A stretch of DNA of 33,352 bases from Novosphingobium naphthalenivorans NBRC 102051 (lineage in GTDB: Bacteria > Pseudomonadota > Alphaproteobacteria > Sphingomonadales > Sphingomonadaceae). Under the pieces are notes generated by a model. That model was given only the letters and a program-made list of their open reading frames with translations, was not told the origin of the DNA and ran no database searches. The stretch spans positions 1 to 33,352 of the forward strand of contig NZ_BCTX01000059.1 in the NCBI RefSeq assembly GCF_001590985.1, read 5' to 3'. Positions 24,103-30,534 of the stretch are shown one piece after another. Both the position numbers and the translations under genes were made by a program. Each line of letters opens with the position of its first letter. Position 1 is the stretch's first letter.

Positions 24103-24303
24103 TTATTCTCCCAGCACTTTCCGCCAGTTCGGCGAGGCCAACACTCGCAATGCTTCCGCAGTTTGCGGATCTGGGTAGATTCTTGCTGCACGACGCTCTG
24201 ATCCTGCAGGAGATGTACGAGCCTCTGTATTGGCTTGCTGCTGGTGCTCGATGGCGAACCCACGCAAGCGTTCCAGCGTTGTAAGCTGCGGGACCTTTAG
24301 CAC
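24103..24303 (-). CDS. Small protein of the virion block, unknown function
   Basis: A 66-residue soluble protein (MLKVPQLTTLERLRGFAIEH...NWRKVLGE) starting at a GTG that directly follows the gp14-like gene's stop, and ending three bases before the giant gene's start. The spacing indicates translational coupling within one operon. It is Arg/Ala-rich and helical with no recognised domain. It could be a small core or ejection component. Confidence 0.6.
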   Translation of the reverse strand: MLKVPQLTTLERLRGFAIEHQQQANTEARTSPAGSERRAARIYPDPQTAEALRVLASPNWRKVLGE

Positions 24304-24304
24304 C

Positions 24305-24841
24305 TCAGCCGTTCCCGAAGCCGTAGACCGTGCCGCTGGCCTTGGGCAGCGTATCCGGCTTCAGATTGCCGTACTGCTTCGCACCGCCAAGGATCGATGA
24401 GCCCATATCGAAGACGCCCTTCACCAGCGCAGCCGTACCCTCTTGCCGCGACGCCGAAGCCTGCCCTTTGTAGTTCGAAGCGGCGATGTCGTGCCCGCGC
24501 AGGTTCTGGTAGCCCTGCTGGTAGATCCGGTTCACGTCCTCGCGGCCCAGCATCTCTGTATCGTCCACCACCTGCGCGGCCGTTCCGAAGTCCACACTGA
24601 CGCCAGCCGCTGCGGCCCGAGCGCGCTCCGCCCCCTTAAGCTGACCGATCTTACGATAGTGATCCAGCGCCGCTTGCCGCGTGTTTTCCCGCTCCTGCAG
24701 CCCGGCCTCGCGCTCCATGCCGGCGTTACGCTCGGCGACCTTCGCCTGAAACCGCGCTTGCGCATTGGCGGCCAGCGCACCGACGCCGGCACTGGCGGCG
24801 GCCATGCCGGCTGCGATGATGGGAAGAGCAGGGCCGCACAT
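24305..24841 (-). CDS. Internal virion protein, T7 gp14-like
   Basis: A 178-residue protein starting MCGPALPIIAAGMAAASAGVGALAANAQA, with the short Met-Cys start and single hydrophobic helix typical of T7 gp14-type internal core proteins. These form the outer-membrane part of the DNA-ejection channel. A long coiled-coil segment follows (FQAKVAERNAGMEREAGLQE to about residue 80), then a Gly/Ala/Ser-rich C terminus (SSILGGAKQYGNL). The ATG at 24841 has a GGAGG site. Its place just before the giant protein matches the gp14-gp15-gp16 order of podoviruses. The family assignment is by pattern only. Confidence 0.75.
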   Translation of the reverse strand: MCGPALPIIAAGMAAASAGVGALAANAQARFQAKVAERNAGMEREAGLQERENTRQAALDHYRKIGQLKGAERARAAAAGVSVDFGTAAQVVDDTEMLGREDVNRIYQQGYQNLRGHDIAASNYKGQASASRQEGTAALVKGVFDMGSSILGGAKQYGNLKPDTLPKASGTVYGFGNG

Positions 24842-24843
24842 GT

Positions 24844-25083
24844 TCAGTTCCTCCCTCGCTTGGCCTTCTCGACTGCCGCCTGACAAGCATCCCAGCCGGA
24901 CGGCGGCAAATCGAACGATCCGGGCTTCAGGTACATGCCCTCAGGCGGCATTTCGCCTTCCGGTAAACACCCGGCAATCGCACGTGGACGCCGGGCGAGT
25001 CGCATCAGCTCCTGCTGTTCGTCGGTGAGCCTGGACGGCTCCGCAGCGGCCTTCGGCGATACCGCAGTGACCTTAGCCATCAT
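24844..25083 (-). CDS. Small protein of the virion block, unknown function
   Basis: A 79-residue hydrophilic protein (RLTDEQQELMRLARRPRAIAGCLPEGEMPPEGMYLKPGSFD in regions of about residues 18-58). The start ATG overlaps the upstream stop in an ATGA junction, so it is translationally coupled to the 25080-25790 gene. It ends two bases before the next start. No recognised domain. Confidence 0.6.
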   Translation of the reverse strand: MMAKVTAVSPKAAAEPSRLTDEQQELMRLARRPRAIAGCLPEGEMPPEGMYLKPGSFDLPPSGWDACQAAVEKAKRGRN

Positions 25084-25790
25084 TCACCCCCTTGAGCGGC
25101 GTCGAAGCCGGACGGGACGCCCTTTGCCGTGGTCTGCGCGTAATCATACATGCCGGGAGGCGGGGCCGCCGGATCGGGCGCGACCGGCTCTGCCTTGGCT
25201 GGAGCGAGCCGCGCAATCCAACTTAGAATAGCGTCGGCAAACTTCTCTTCTCGTTGAACAAACGATTCCGCCGAGCGTTCCGACGCGCAAATCCGGCTTG
25301 GGGCGATGCCAAGCTCGGCAATGACTGTGCCAGCCGCCTGGCCGATGTCCATCGAGTGCTCCAAGGCTACCAAGCCGTTGCGCATCTCCGGCCGCCCCGC
25401 AAGCATTCTCCGGATCGCGGGAACGGCTTCGTCAAATTCCGCCATGCTGGCAGCAAGAGCAACAGCAAGTATGCGAACATTAGCAAGGCACCTCTGCCGC
25501 TTGACCAGCTGTTCATCGACAGCGGACACAAGCTCGGCGTACGCGTCATTGGCGACATCGGCGTCCTGTTGCGCGGCCAGCCGCTGCGATTCTTCCCAGG
25601 CTCCATGCAGCCCGGCGATGCGACCGGCGATGCGCTCGACGTGGGCTTGGGCTTTCCGCACCGCCGCCTCGTTGCCGCTCCCTACTTCGAGAGCAAGGGC
25701 CGCGCGGCGATGATCCGTCTCGGCGAGTGACTGTTCCTCCGTCAGCTGTGCGAGGCGGCTTTCGTAGTCCGCTTTGGTGAGCAGTTGCAT
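25080..25790 (-). CDS. Coiled-coil protein of the virion block
   Basis: A 236-residue, mostly alpha-helical protein. Residues about 5-110 are continuous coiled coil (YESRLAQLTEEQSLAETDHR and following). A Pro/Ala-rich C terminus ends PPPGMYDYAQTTAKGVPSGF. The ATG has an AGGGG ribosome site. It lies between the cement protein and the internal virion proteins and is in the same operon. It may be a structural or assembly factor, but no family is recognised. Confidence 0.65.
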   Translation of the reverse strand: MQLLTKADYESRLAQLTEEQSLAETDHRRAALALEVGSGNEAAVRKAQAHVERIAGRIAGLHGAWEESQRLAAQQDADVANDAYAELVSAVDEQLVKRQRCLANVRILAVALAASMAEFDEAVPAIRRMLAGRPEMRNGLVALEHSMDIGQAAGTVIAELGIAPSRICASERSAESFVQREEKFADAILSWIARLAPAKAEPVAPDPAAPPPGMYDYAQTTAKGVPSGFDAAQGGE

Positions 25791-25804
25791 GCGCTGGCCC
25801 CTGT

Positions 25805-26233
25805 TCAGAAGTTGGAGTGGCGGCCAGCGACAACGCCAGCAGTGATCTTGCCCGTCGTGGGCGCGGTGCCGGTGACGTCGTAGTACAGGCGCACGTACCG
25901 GGCGTTGGTGCCCCGCGGGAGCTCATACGGCACGTCGAACTTGTAGCCGGTGACGAGATCGGCCGCTGCCACGACCTTGCCACCCATGATCGTGGTCCAG
26001 GTTGCATTGTCAGGAGACGTCTGCACCTGAACCTGCAGCGAGGTGAGGTTGTTGAAGGTCTCGTTCACGCTGACATGCAGCGGGACGTCCGAGCCGATAC
26101 CGATGTCGCGAGTGAGGGGGACGGAGCTGCCATACGGTGTGCCGGGGACGCCCAGGTCGATGACGTTGGCGGACGCGGCATCGCCCGTGATGGCCTGCTC
26201 GTCGCTGAGCAGAAGACTGTTGTCGAAAATCAT
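25805..26233 (-). CDS. Bbp16-family capsid cement (decoration) protein
   Basis: A 142-residue beta-rich protein. The opening MIFDNSLLLSDEQAITGDAA, the VIDLG-x-PGTPYG-x-S-x-PLTRDIG motif, and the end ARYVRLYYDVTGTAPTTGKITAGV follow the pattern of Bbp16-type proteins, the capsid cement of Bordetella podophage BPP-1 and relatives. Such proteins clamp neighbouring major capsid subunits, so they need a matching shell. The usual neighbour, the major capsid gene, is missing here. The ATG at 26233 has a GGGGGG site. It is the first structural gene downstream of the small repressor. Confidence 0.83.
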   Translation of the reverse strand: MIFDNSLLLSDEQAITGDAASANVIDLGVPGTPYGSSVPLTRDIGIGSDVPLHVSVNETFNNLTSLQVQVQTSPDNATWTTIMGGKVVAAADLVTGYKFDVPYELPRGTNARYVRLYYDVTGTAPTTGKITAGVVAGRHSNF

Positions 26234-26251
26234 GGGTATCCCCCCAAGTTG

Positions 26252-26404
26252 TCAGAAGACGTGAGCCAGGAGGATGCGGCGCAGCATCTCGGATACGCTC
26301 ACACCGGCCAGGTGTGCACGCTCTTCGAGAGCGCCCAGCAATCGGGCGTTGGCCCGAAAGCCGACGAACTCGCTTTTTTGCGCTTGAGCCAAACGAACCT
26401 CCAT
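26252..26404 (-). CDS. Small ribbon-helix-helix DNA-binding protein
   Basis: A 50-residue protein (MEVRLAQAQKSEFVGFRANA, then two helices ARLLGALEERAHLAG and VSVSEMLRRILLAHV). Strand, helix, turn and helix match the ribbon-helix-helix fold of Arc/CopG-type repressors, which bind DNA as dimers. I chose the ATG at 26404 rather than the longer upstream frame, because the fold is complete from there and a perfect inverted repeat, a probable operator, ends two bases upstream. It is the first gene of the late block and may regulate itself together with the Bbp16-ejection genes. Confidence 0.68.
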   Translation of the reverse strand: MEVRLAQAQKSEFVGFRANARLLGALEERAHLAGVSVSEMLRRILLAHVF

Positions 26405-26406
26405 CG

Positions 26407-26435
26407 TGTTAAACGAGGGGATATTGCGTTTAACA
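26407..26435 (-). promoter_or_regulatory. Probable operator of the ribbon-helix-helix repressor
   Basis: The perfect inverted repeat TGTTAAAC (26407-26414) / GTTTAACA (26428-26435) has a 13-base spacer containing the AT-rich CAATAT on the minus strand, a possible -10 element. The repeat ends two bases before the repressor ATG, leaving no room for a normal ribosome site. The mRNA may therefore start very close to the ATG or be leaderless. Confidence 0.6.
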
Positions 26436-26559
26436 TCGCGGTTGAATCGCGGGCTTTGCAGCGGTAAACGCCGGGCTGGTCGGCACCTCGGGCGCATCAG
26501 GAGCGTGAAGAGGGGGCGGAGCCCGGTCACCCTTCAGGGCAGACCAAAGCGCCGGCTTC

Positions 26560-26593
26560 AAAGGGTCTCTTGGAATTCCAAGGGGCCCTTTTT
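26560..26593 (+). terminator. Rho-independent terminator 1, plus strand
   Basis: A 14-bp stem (AAAGGGTCTCTTGG with CCAAGGGGCCCTTT) closes on the loop AATT, with two G-U pairs possible only in the plus-strand RNA, and the T-run continues after it. On the minus strand the two wobble positions become C-A mismatches, so the structure serves plus-strand RNA. Confidence 0.75.
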
Positions 26594-26688
26594 GCATCCG
26601 GAGTGCAGATCCCCGCGCAAAACGCACAGCGCGCCCTTGATCGTGTGCCCTCGACAGGTCCATAACGTCTGCATCGAAGATCACGGGT

Positions 26689-26724
26689 GAAGTCCCATCG
26701 CTCCGGCGGTGGGGCTTCTTTTTT
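26689..26724 (+). terminator. Rho-independent terminator 2, plus strand
   Basis: A 13-bp uninterrupted stem (GAAGTCCCATCGC with GCGGTGGGGCTTC) closes on the UNCG-type tetraloop TCCG and is followed by six T. Two G-U pairs exist only in the plus-strand RNA. Its near-consensus form makes it one of the strongest terminators in the window. Confidence 0.85.
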
Positions 26725-26784
26725 GTCGCCGACTATCCCGGCGTGAACCCAGCCTCGCGCGCGCATGCACGCGCGATGGCCGAA

Positions 26785-26831
26785 GCTAAGTGTGGTTCCG
26801 GCCTTAGCAAACCTTAGCGTTTTGGCCGGAA
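26785..26831. repeat. Hairpin with repeated CCTTAGC motifs
   Basis: GCTAAG at 26785-26790 faces CCTTAGC at 26802-26808 and 26812-26818, the last two exactly 10 bp apart. An inverted repeat TTCCGGCC (26796-26803) / GGCCGGAA (26824-26831) encloses the two CCTTAGC copies. It lies just past the 3' end of the gene that follows terS. One-turn spacing suggests protein binding; a terminase recognition site or an attenuator are both possible. Confidence 0.5.
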
Positions 26832-26852
26832 GTGGTGCCCGGTTTTGACCTC

Positions 26853-27188
26853 CTACAGGTCACTGCGCAGATAGCCGCCGCACTGCGCTACGACATACTC
26901 CTCCACCGTGCGGGCATCACCTCGGCGTTCGAGTTCCGCAGCAAGCAGAGCCGAGTGCGTCATGCCATCTTCGATCAGTGCATCGTTCAAGGTCATGCTC
27001 CGACGCCGCGCCGCATTCAGCACCGCAGCAAGATCGAATTCCCGCGGATCGGCGAACTTGGCAACGGTCGCTTCGATGATCGCTGCGGTGCCCGCATCGC
27101 GCGGCATCGCTGCAAGCCCGACAAGCATCTCGCCGATTTCCCGCAATTCCGCCGGCTTGCCTTTGCGCAGCAACGTCACAAGGTCCAT
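26853..27188 (-). CDS. Small protein following terS, unknown function
   Basis: A 111-residue helical, acidic-to-neutral protein (MDLVTLLRKGKPAELREIGE...ALNDALIEDGM-type helices). I prefer the ATG at 27188, which has GGAGG nine bases upstream, to the TTG at 27194; both overlap or abut the terS stop, indicating translational coupling. The pairing with terS suggests a packaging or regulatory partner. No family recognised. Confidence 0.6.
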   Translation of the reverse strand: MDLVTLLRKGKPAELREIGEMLVGLAAMPRDAGTAAIIEATVAKFADPREFDLAAVLNAARRRSMTLNDALIEDGMTHSALLAAELERRGDARTVEEYVVAQCGGYLRSDL

Positions 27189-27190
27189 GC

Positions 27191-27733
27191 TCAATTCCCT
27201 CCTTTACGGGCGGCTACGCCAGCCGCAATCGCCGCGAGTCGCATCACGGTTTCCTCAAGGCTCATGGCGTTCCCTTCACCATCGGTGACGCCAACACTCA
27301 CGGTCTGGGCATCTCCGTACCGTTTCGGCGCCAGCTTCGCGGCCAGCCACTTGCGGCTGTCCACACGGAGCTTCGACCGCTGGACGTTCTCATGGTCAAA
27401 CACGACCTGAGTGCTTCCGTCCTCGCGTTTCCGCTCAACCCAGTCGTTACGGCCGTCGTCGGCAATGTCGATGATCTCGTCGGCGAGCATGTCGGCCTGC
27501 AGTTGCTTCGCCAGCGCATAGGCTGTGCGAAACTCCGGATCGTCCCGCAGCCAGTTCATGACGGTGCTGCGCGCGGGCATCGACATGTCGTCGCAGATCG
27601 CGCGAACGCTCTCGCCCAGCATAATCCGCTCGCAGATCGCCCGCTGCAGTTTCGCCCTCGCGGCTGGCGTCTTCGCGCGCGGGCGCGCGGGCGCGTTCTG
27701 GTCCACTTCGGAGGGCGGTCCATCACATGTCAT
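27191..27733 (-). CDS. Terminase small subunit (Sf6-like)
   Basis: A 180-residue DNA-packaging recognition protein that binds the pac/cos site and recruits the large terminase. The basic N-terminal region is followed by ARAKLQRAICERIMLGESVRA and ICDDMSMPARSTVMNWLRDD, a helix-turn-helix pair typical of small terminases. Next comes EFRTAYALAKQLQADMLADEI, then IDIADDGRNDW, a signature of Sf6-type subunits, and a C-terminal helical region. I chose the ATG at 27733 (MTCDGPP) with AGGA seven bases upstream. No large terminase gene follows, although that is its normal neighbour. Confidence 0.85.
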   Translation of the reverse strand: MTCDGPPSEVDQNAPARPRAKTPAARAKLQRAICERIMLGESVRAICDDMSMPARSTVMNWLRDDPEFRTAYALAKQLQADMLADEIIDIADDGRNDWVERKREDGSTQVVFDHENVQRSKLRVDSRKWLAAKLAPKRYGDAQTVSVGVTDGEGNAMSLEETVMRLAAIAAGVAARKGGN

Positions 27734-27800
27734 TCGTGCGTCCTGACCATTCCTGCACCGATTTTCCGGCATCCACTCGAGACTGCATCAGCGCCAGCAC
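27723..27800 (-). CDS. Possible small ORF ahead of terS
   Basis: A GTG at 27800 with GGAAGGA upstream opens a 25-residue frame (LALMQSRVDAGKSVQEWSG, then RTNDM) whose stop overlaps the terS start region. It sits in the only gap between the antirepressor and terS. It may be a leader peptide coupling translation into terS, or the end of a gene lost by deletion. Weak evidence. Confidence 0.22.
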   Translation of the reverse strand: MLALMQSRVDAGKSVQEWSGRTNDM

Positions 27801-27819
27801 CTCTCGATATTTCCTTCCG

Positions 27820-28554
27820 TCATTGTCCCGCCTTCAGCGTTGCCAGCCGCGTCAAACCCTTCGGCGTCACCATTACCTGCTCGACCAGCTTGTCGGGCAC
27901 TCCCCCGTGACGCCGGATCGTGGTTCCCTTGTGCTCAAGCACGCCGGTGTCGATCTTCGCCTGGTAAGCGACCCAGTGCCCGCCGTCGCCGCGGCGGTAC
28001 GTCCAGTGGTTTGCCTCAAGCCATGAGAACAACCGGCGCGGCGGAACGCCCAGGGCCTTGGCCGCATCGGTGACGCATAGCGAGCCATCGGACTGCGCCA
28101 GCCGCGCCAGAGCGTCGGCTTGTGGTTCCAGCGCCGCGACCTTGGTGTCAGCATCGAGCGCGATCGTGGTGAGCTGGTGCAGGAGGGCCTGCAGCTGCGT
28201 GCGATCCGTCAAGTCGATCGGCGCGGCTGGAGCGCCGTAGCGACCGGTGCGGCGGATCGACGGAAGCACGTCGGAGGTAAGCCACTTGGTGAACCGCTTG
28301 GCGGCCGCCTTACGGCTGCGAAGCGCGAGCTTGTAGACGCCGCTCTCGTTGATCGCCGCGACCGACTGCATGCCCCCAGGGGTGTCGACTACTACCGACG
28401 CCCTTTCGTCTGGATCCAGCCGTCCCAGCGCATCACGGTGGTTGGCAATGTCGAGTGAGGCGCAAACGTCTGCGGCCACGAACCATGGCTGGCCGTCCCG
28501 ATTCACGACGCGCACCGGACTACTTTCGAAACTGAAAGGCACAATGGCGTTCAT
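27820..28554 (-). CDS. Phage antirepressor, BRO-N plus KilAC domains
   Basis: A 244-residue protein. Residues about 8-105 form a BRO-N domain (VNRDGQPWFVAADVCASLDI, GRLDPDERASVVVDTPGG, INESGVYKLALRSRKAAAKRF and WLTSDVLPSIRRTGRY are all in family positions). The C-terminal half (VTDAAKALGVPPRRLFSWLE, VMVTPKGLTRLATL) is a KilAC/ANT-type DNA-binding domain. Such proteins relieve repression of phage genes. The ATG overlaps the replication gene's stop (ATGA), so the two are translated together. In a satellite it would be a candidate for reacting to, or provoking, helper induction. Confidence 0.9.
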   Translation of the reverse strand: MNAIVPFSFESSPVRVVNRDGQPWFVAADVCASLDIANHRDALGRLDPDERASVVVDTPGGMQSVAAINESGVYKLALRSRKAAAKRFTKWLTSDVLPSIRRTGRYGAPAAPIDLTDRTQLQALLHQLTTIALDADTKVAALEPQADALARLAQSDGSLCVTDAAKALGVPPRRLFSWLEANHWTYRRGDGGHWVAYQAKIDTGVLEHKGTTIRRHGGVPDKLVEQVMVTPKGLTRLATLKAGQ

Positions 28555-29453
28555 CGCACCGAACTCCCGATGATCGAGGCCATACCTGCAGTCAGGTCTG
28601 TGCCGCCGTTGTCGTGATGGTTCTCCAGAAGCGGCGTTTGCTGATCTCGGCCAACACGTGCAGCTCTGCGCCGCTGGGCAACCGCCAATCCGATCTGCGA
28701 CACGGCTGGGCGCTCAGATCGCCTCCCCCCGGAATTGCTCTCCCGGACCCACTCAGCTTTGAAGCCGGTCCACCCGCGAGCGACCATCTCGGCCAGTGCT
28801 GCTTCGAGCGTCCAGCCCGCAGCTACTGCCTGAGACCGAATGCCGTCCAACGCCGTCGAGGTGAGGTCTGCCCGCCGACGCCTGCGATGTGCGACGAAAT
28901 CCGCCCACACCTGGTCGCTGACATCGTCCGGCTTGCTGACCGGACCGCTCTTACCGCGACGGCCTTTGCGCACGCACATATCATCTTGGTTCAAGGAGGG
29001 TTCTAGGAGGGTTCTAGGAGGGTTTGGGTGAACGTCATTCACGGGTGGCGTGAACGACGTGCACGGGTCGGGTGAACCGTGTTCACGGGTGGCGGGAACA
29101 TCGTTCACCTGTGAACGTGGTTCACTGGTGCAGACATCGAGCGGGCGGGGCAGGTGCGTTGGCACAAGCGGCAAAGCCCTAAGTCGCTGAACAGCGATAG
29201 CATACTCGATCGTAAAACCGTTGGCGCACTCGCGCTGGCCGGTTTCCAGAATGAGACCATCTTCGATCAGCGATGCCACTACCTTGATGACGCCGCGCCG
29301 CGACATGCCGAGTTCGTCGGCCATGCGCTGCTTGCTGGACCAGACGCCAGATCCATCGTCAGAGGCCTTGTCCGCCATGAGCAGCATGACAGCGGTCCGC
29401 GTGACGTTGCCTACTTGCCGCTTGTAGACCTCGGAAATCAGGTGATTGCTCAT
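28551..29453 (-). CDS. Replication initiator-like protein with internal iterons
   Basis: A 300-residue protein with an N-terminal winged helix (about residues 15-75: VGNVTRTAVMLLMADKASDD, then SKQRMADELGMSRRGVIKVV and ASLIEDGLIL). A low-complexity linker (about residues 105-150) follows, then a C-terminal domain with WADFVAHRRRRRADLTSTAL and EMVARGWTGFKAEWV, a motif seen in phage replication proteins. The DNA for the linker holds a row of 22-bp iterons, as the lambda O gene does. The start overlaps the previous stop in an ATGA junction. Likely function: bind the iterons and recruit the host helicase. Confidence 0.78.
   Translation of the reverse strand: MSNHLISEVYKRQVGNVTRTAVMLLMADKASDDGSGVWSSKQRMADELGMSRRGVIKVVASLIEDGLILETGQRECANGFTIEYAIAVQRLRALPLVPTHLPRPLDVCTSEPRSQVNDVPATREHGSPDPCTSFTPPVNDVHPNPPRTLLEPSLNQDDMCVRKGRRGKSGPVSKPDDVSDQVWADFVAHRRRRRADLTSTALDGIRSQAVAAGWTLEAALAEMVARGWTGFKAEWVRESNSGGRRSERPAVSQIGLAVAQRRRAARVGRDQQTPLLENHHDNGGTDLTAGMASIIGSSVR
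28994..29025. repeat. Three tandem 11-bp repeats beside the iterons
   Basis: AGGAGGGTTCT occurs at 28994-29004 and 29005-29015, with AGGAGGGTTT at 29016-29025. The 11-bp period is not a multiple of three, so protein-level repetition does not explain it. The position directly beside the iterons suggests an origin element. Confidence 0.7.
29026..29128. repeat. Iteron array, candidate replication origin
   Basis: Three adjoining 22-bp units start at 29038, 29060 and 29082 (consensus TTCACGGGTGGCGTGAACG plus three bases). A shortened unit lies at 29104-29120, and partial units flank the array (GGGTGAACG at 29026, TTCACTGGTG at 29121). Each unit contains the dyad TTCAC...GTGAA. Two helical turns per unit, location inside the initiator gene and neighbouring direct repeats are the usual layout of a lambda-type origin. 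Confidence 0.75.
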
Positions 29454-29713
29454 TTCTGGTCATCCCAGAGCGTCACATTGCATGGCTTCGGCATCATGAA
29501 AGCCCGCCGGATGTTGTTCGCGGCAAGGTGTCGGGCCGTCGCATAACTGTTTGCTTCGAAAGCAGTCCCGCAAATGCCGAGATTGGTCCAGACATCAGGG
29601 GCATTGTCGAATGCCTCGTTGACGGCGAATCCATCCGATCCCTTGACCGGCCGCACTTCGATTGCGCATGGAGGCGGCCAGCCTACTGCATCCGGTTTTA
29701 TGTACATGGTCAT
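29450..29713 (-). CDS. Small protein of the early operon, unknown function
   Basis: An 87-residue protein. I chose the ATG at 29713 (MTMYIKPDAVGWPPPCAIEV), which overlaps the upstream stop as ATGA and has GGAGG upstream; a longer frame begins earlier but overlaps more. It includes FAVNEAFDNAPDVWTNLGIC and ARHLAANNIRRAFMMPK. The start of the replication gene overlaps its stop. No family recognised. Confidence 0.6.
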   Translation of the reverse strand: MTMYIKPDAVGWPPPCAIEVRPVKGSDGFAVNEAFDNAPDVWTNLGICGTAFEANSYATARHLAANNIRRAFMMPKPCNVTLWDDQK

Positions 29714-30135
29714 GCGACGTCGTCCTCCGACCATTCAAGGCGGCCATCGCGCTCGACCAGCCAGCCGCGAGAGAGCCCCATGCGCTGCAAAGCGCCGGAC
29801 ATCGATGCCGGATCGGGCAACGGCTCTTGAGCGCGCGGCGCTTCCTGTTCGGGCACGACCAGTCGCGGGACCCAATTGACCTTAGGGCGAGTGTGCCAGG
29901 CCAGCGCCTCGCGGGTGTCGTCGAGGATGGCCGGCACGATCTGCGAATGGTGCGTGCAACGCCCGCGAGCTGTGCGAGCACCGTTTTCGAAGATGTGGAG
30001 CGGCAGGTGGGCCAGTGTGTCGATCGCGGCGATGAGCCAGTCTTCAACATCTGCAGCTGACATCCCCGCAGGACGCACCAGCGCCAGACTGGCAGAGAGT
30101 ATTGCGGCCATCACGATTTCAGGTTCGTCGTCCAT
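29710..30135 (-). CDS. Small protein of the early operon, unknown function
   Basis: A 141-residue protein (MDDEPEIVMAAILSASLALV...). The N-terminal 80 residues are helical (SAADVEDWLIAAIDTLAHLP); the C terminus is Pro/Glu-rich, ending GWLVERDGRLEWSEDDVA. GAGG lies eight bases before the ATG. It is in an operon with its neighbours by three-base gap and ATGA overlap. Not recognised. Confidence 0.6.
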   Translation of the reverse strand: MDDEPEIVMAAILSASLALVRPAGMSAADVEDWLIAAIDTLAHLPLHIFENGARTARGRCTHHSQIVPAILDDTREALAWHTRPKVNWVPRLVVPEQEAPRAQEPLPDPASMSGALQRMGLSRGWLVERDGRLEWSEDDVA

Positions 30136-30138
30136 CGC

Positions 30139-30351
30139 TCAATCCTCGAAAAGTTCCAGCACTGGCGGCGACATGGCGCCCGGCGCGTAGAATGCCCGGT
30201 CGATCTCATGGTGCTCGCGGGCGAGTTGGTTTGCGTCTCGCGCGTGAAGGCGGAAACCGATCGGCCGGCGGCCGAACACGGCGCTTTCGCGCTCCACCTC
30301 GAAGCCGTTTCCATCGGGAAGAGCCCGGGCCCGGATCGCCAGAGGCTTCAC
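30139..30351 (-). CDS. Small protein following the AlpA-like gene
   Basis: A 70-residue protein translated from a GTG that overlaps the AlpA-like gene's stop (GTGA). The sequence has VKPLAIRARALPDGNGFEVE and RRPIGFRLHARDANQLAREH, and ends FYAPGAMSPPVLELFED. An upstream in-frame ATG at 30381 would require a 34-base overlap and is less likely. Unknown function; probably an early regulatory or replication accessory protein. Confidence 0.5.
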   Translation of the reverse strand: MKPLAIRARALPDGNGFEVERESAVFGRRPIGFRLHARDANQLAREHHEIDRAFYAPGAMSPPVLELFED

Positions 30352-30533
30352 GCCGCTCGCTCCAGCCGCTCCTTCATCCACTGCTCAACTTCGGCAGCGT
30401 CAAACGCCAGGCGTCCGGGCGTGATCCTAAACGGCTGCGGGAATTCCCCCCGCGCGACGAGATTGTCGAGCGTGCCGCGGCTGACAGCGATTTTCTCGCA
30501 AACCTTCTTCGGTGCGATGAACTGAATGTCCAT
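30348..30533 (-). CDS. AlpA-like helix-turn-helix regulator / excisionase
   Basis: A 61-residue MerR/AlpA-type protein: MDIQFIAPKKVCEKIAVSRG, then TLDNLVARGEFPQPFRIT and RLAFDAAEVEQWMKERLE. This matches phage AlpA family regulators, which activate or direct excision of P4-like elements. I chose the ATG at 30533 because TTGGAGG lies eight bases upstream and the fold is complete from there. An inverted repeat covers its ribosome site (30535-30564), so autoregulation is likely. It is the first gene of a chain of overlapping early genes that runs to terS. Confidence 0.85.
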   Translation of the reverse strand: MDIQFIAPKKVCEKIAVSRGTLDNLVARGEFPQPFRITPGRLAFDAAEVEQWMKERLERAA

Positions 30534-30534
30534 T

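Larger units (their letters stand above)
26436..26852. other. Non-coding regulatory island between terS block and late block
   Basis: I see no convincing gene in these 417 bases, where a complete podovirus would be expected to have terL, portal and capsid genes. The stretch holds two strong plus-strand terminators (26560-26593 and 26689-26724), so a plus-strand transcript must enter it. It also holds a TTCCGGCC/GGCCGGAA hairpin with CCTTAGC repeats (26785-26831) and a GC palindrome near 26757-26777. A small plus-strand RNA starting between about 26436 and 26550 is possible. No remnant of a large terminase or portal frame is visible. Confidence 0.5.

Noticed and set aside
25805..26233. Diversity-generating retroelement suspected because Bbp16 relatives come from phage BPP-1
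   Set aside because: There is no reverse transcriptase, variable-repeat or template-repeat pair or tail-adhesin gene in the element.
26436..26852. Remnants of large terminase, portal or capsid genes
   Set aside because: Six-frame reading shows no ATPase motif, nuclease motif or capsid-like stretch, only short frames interrupted by strong hairpins. A profile search could still detect a very decayed fragment.
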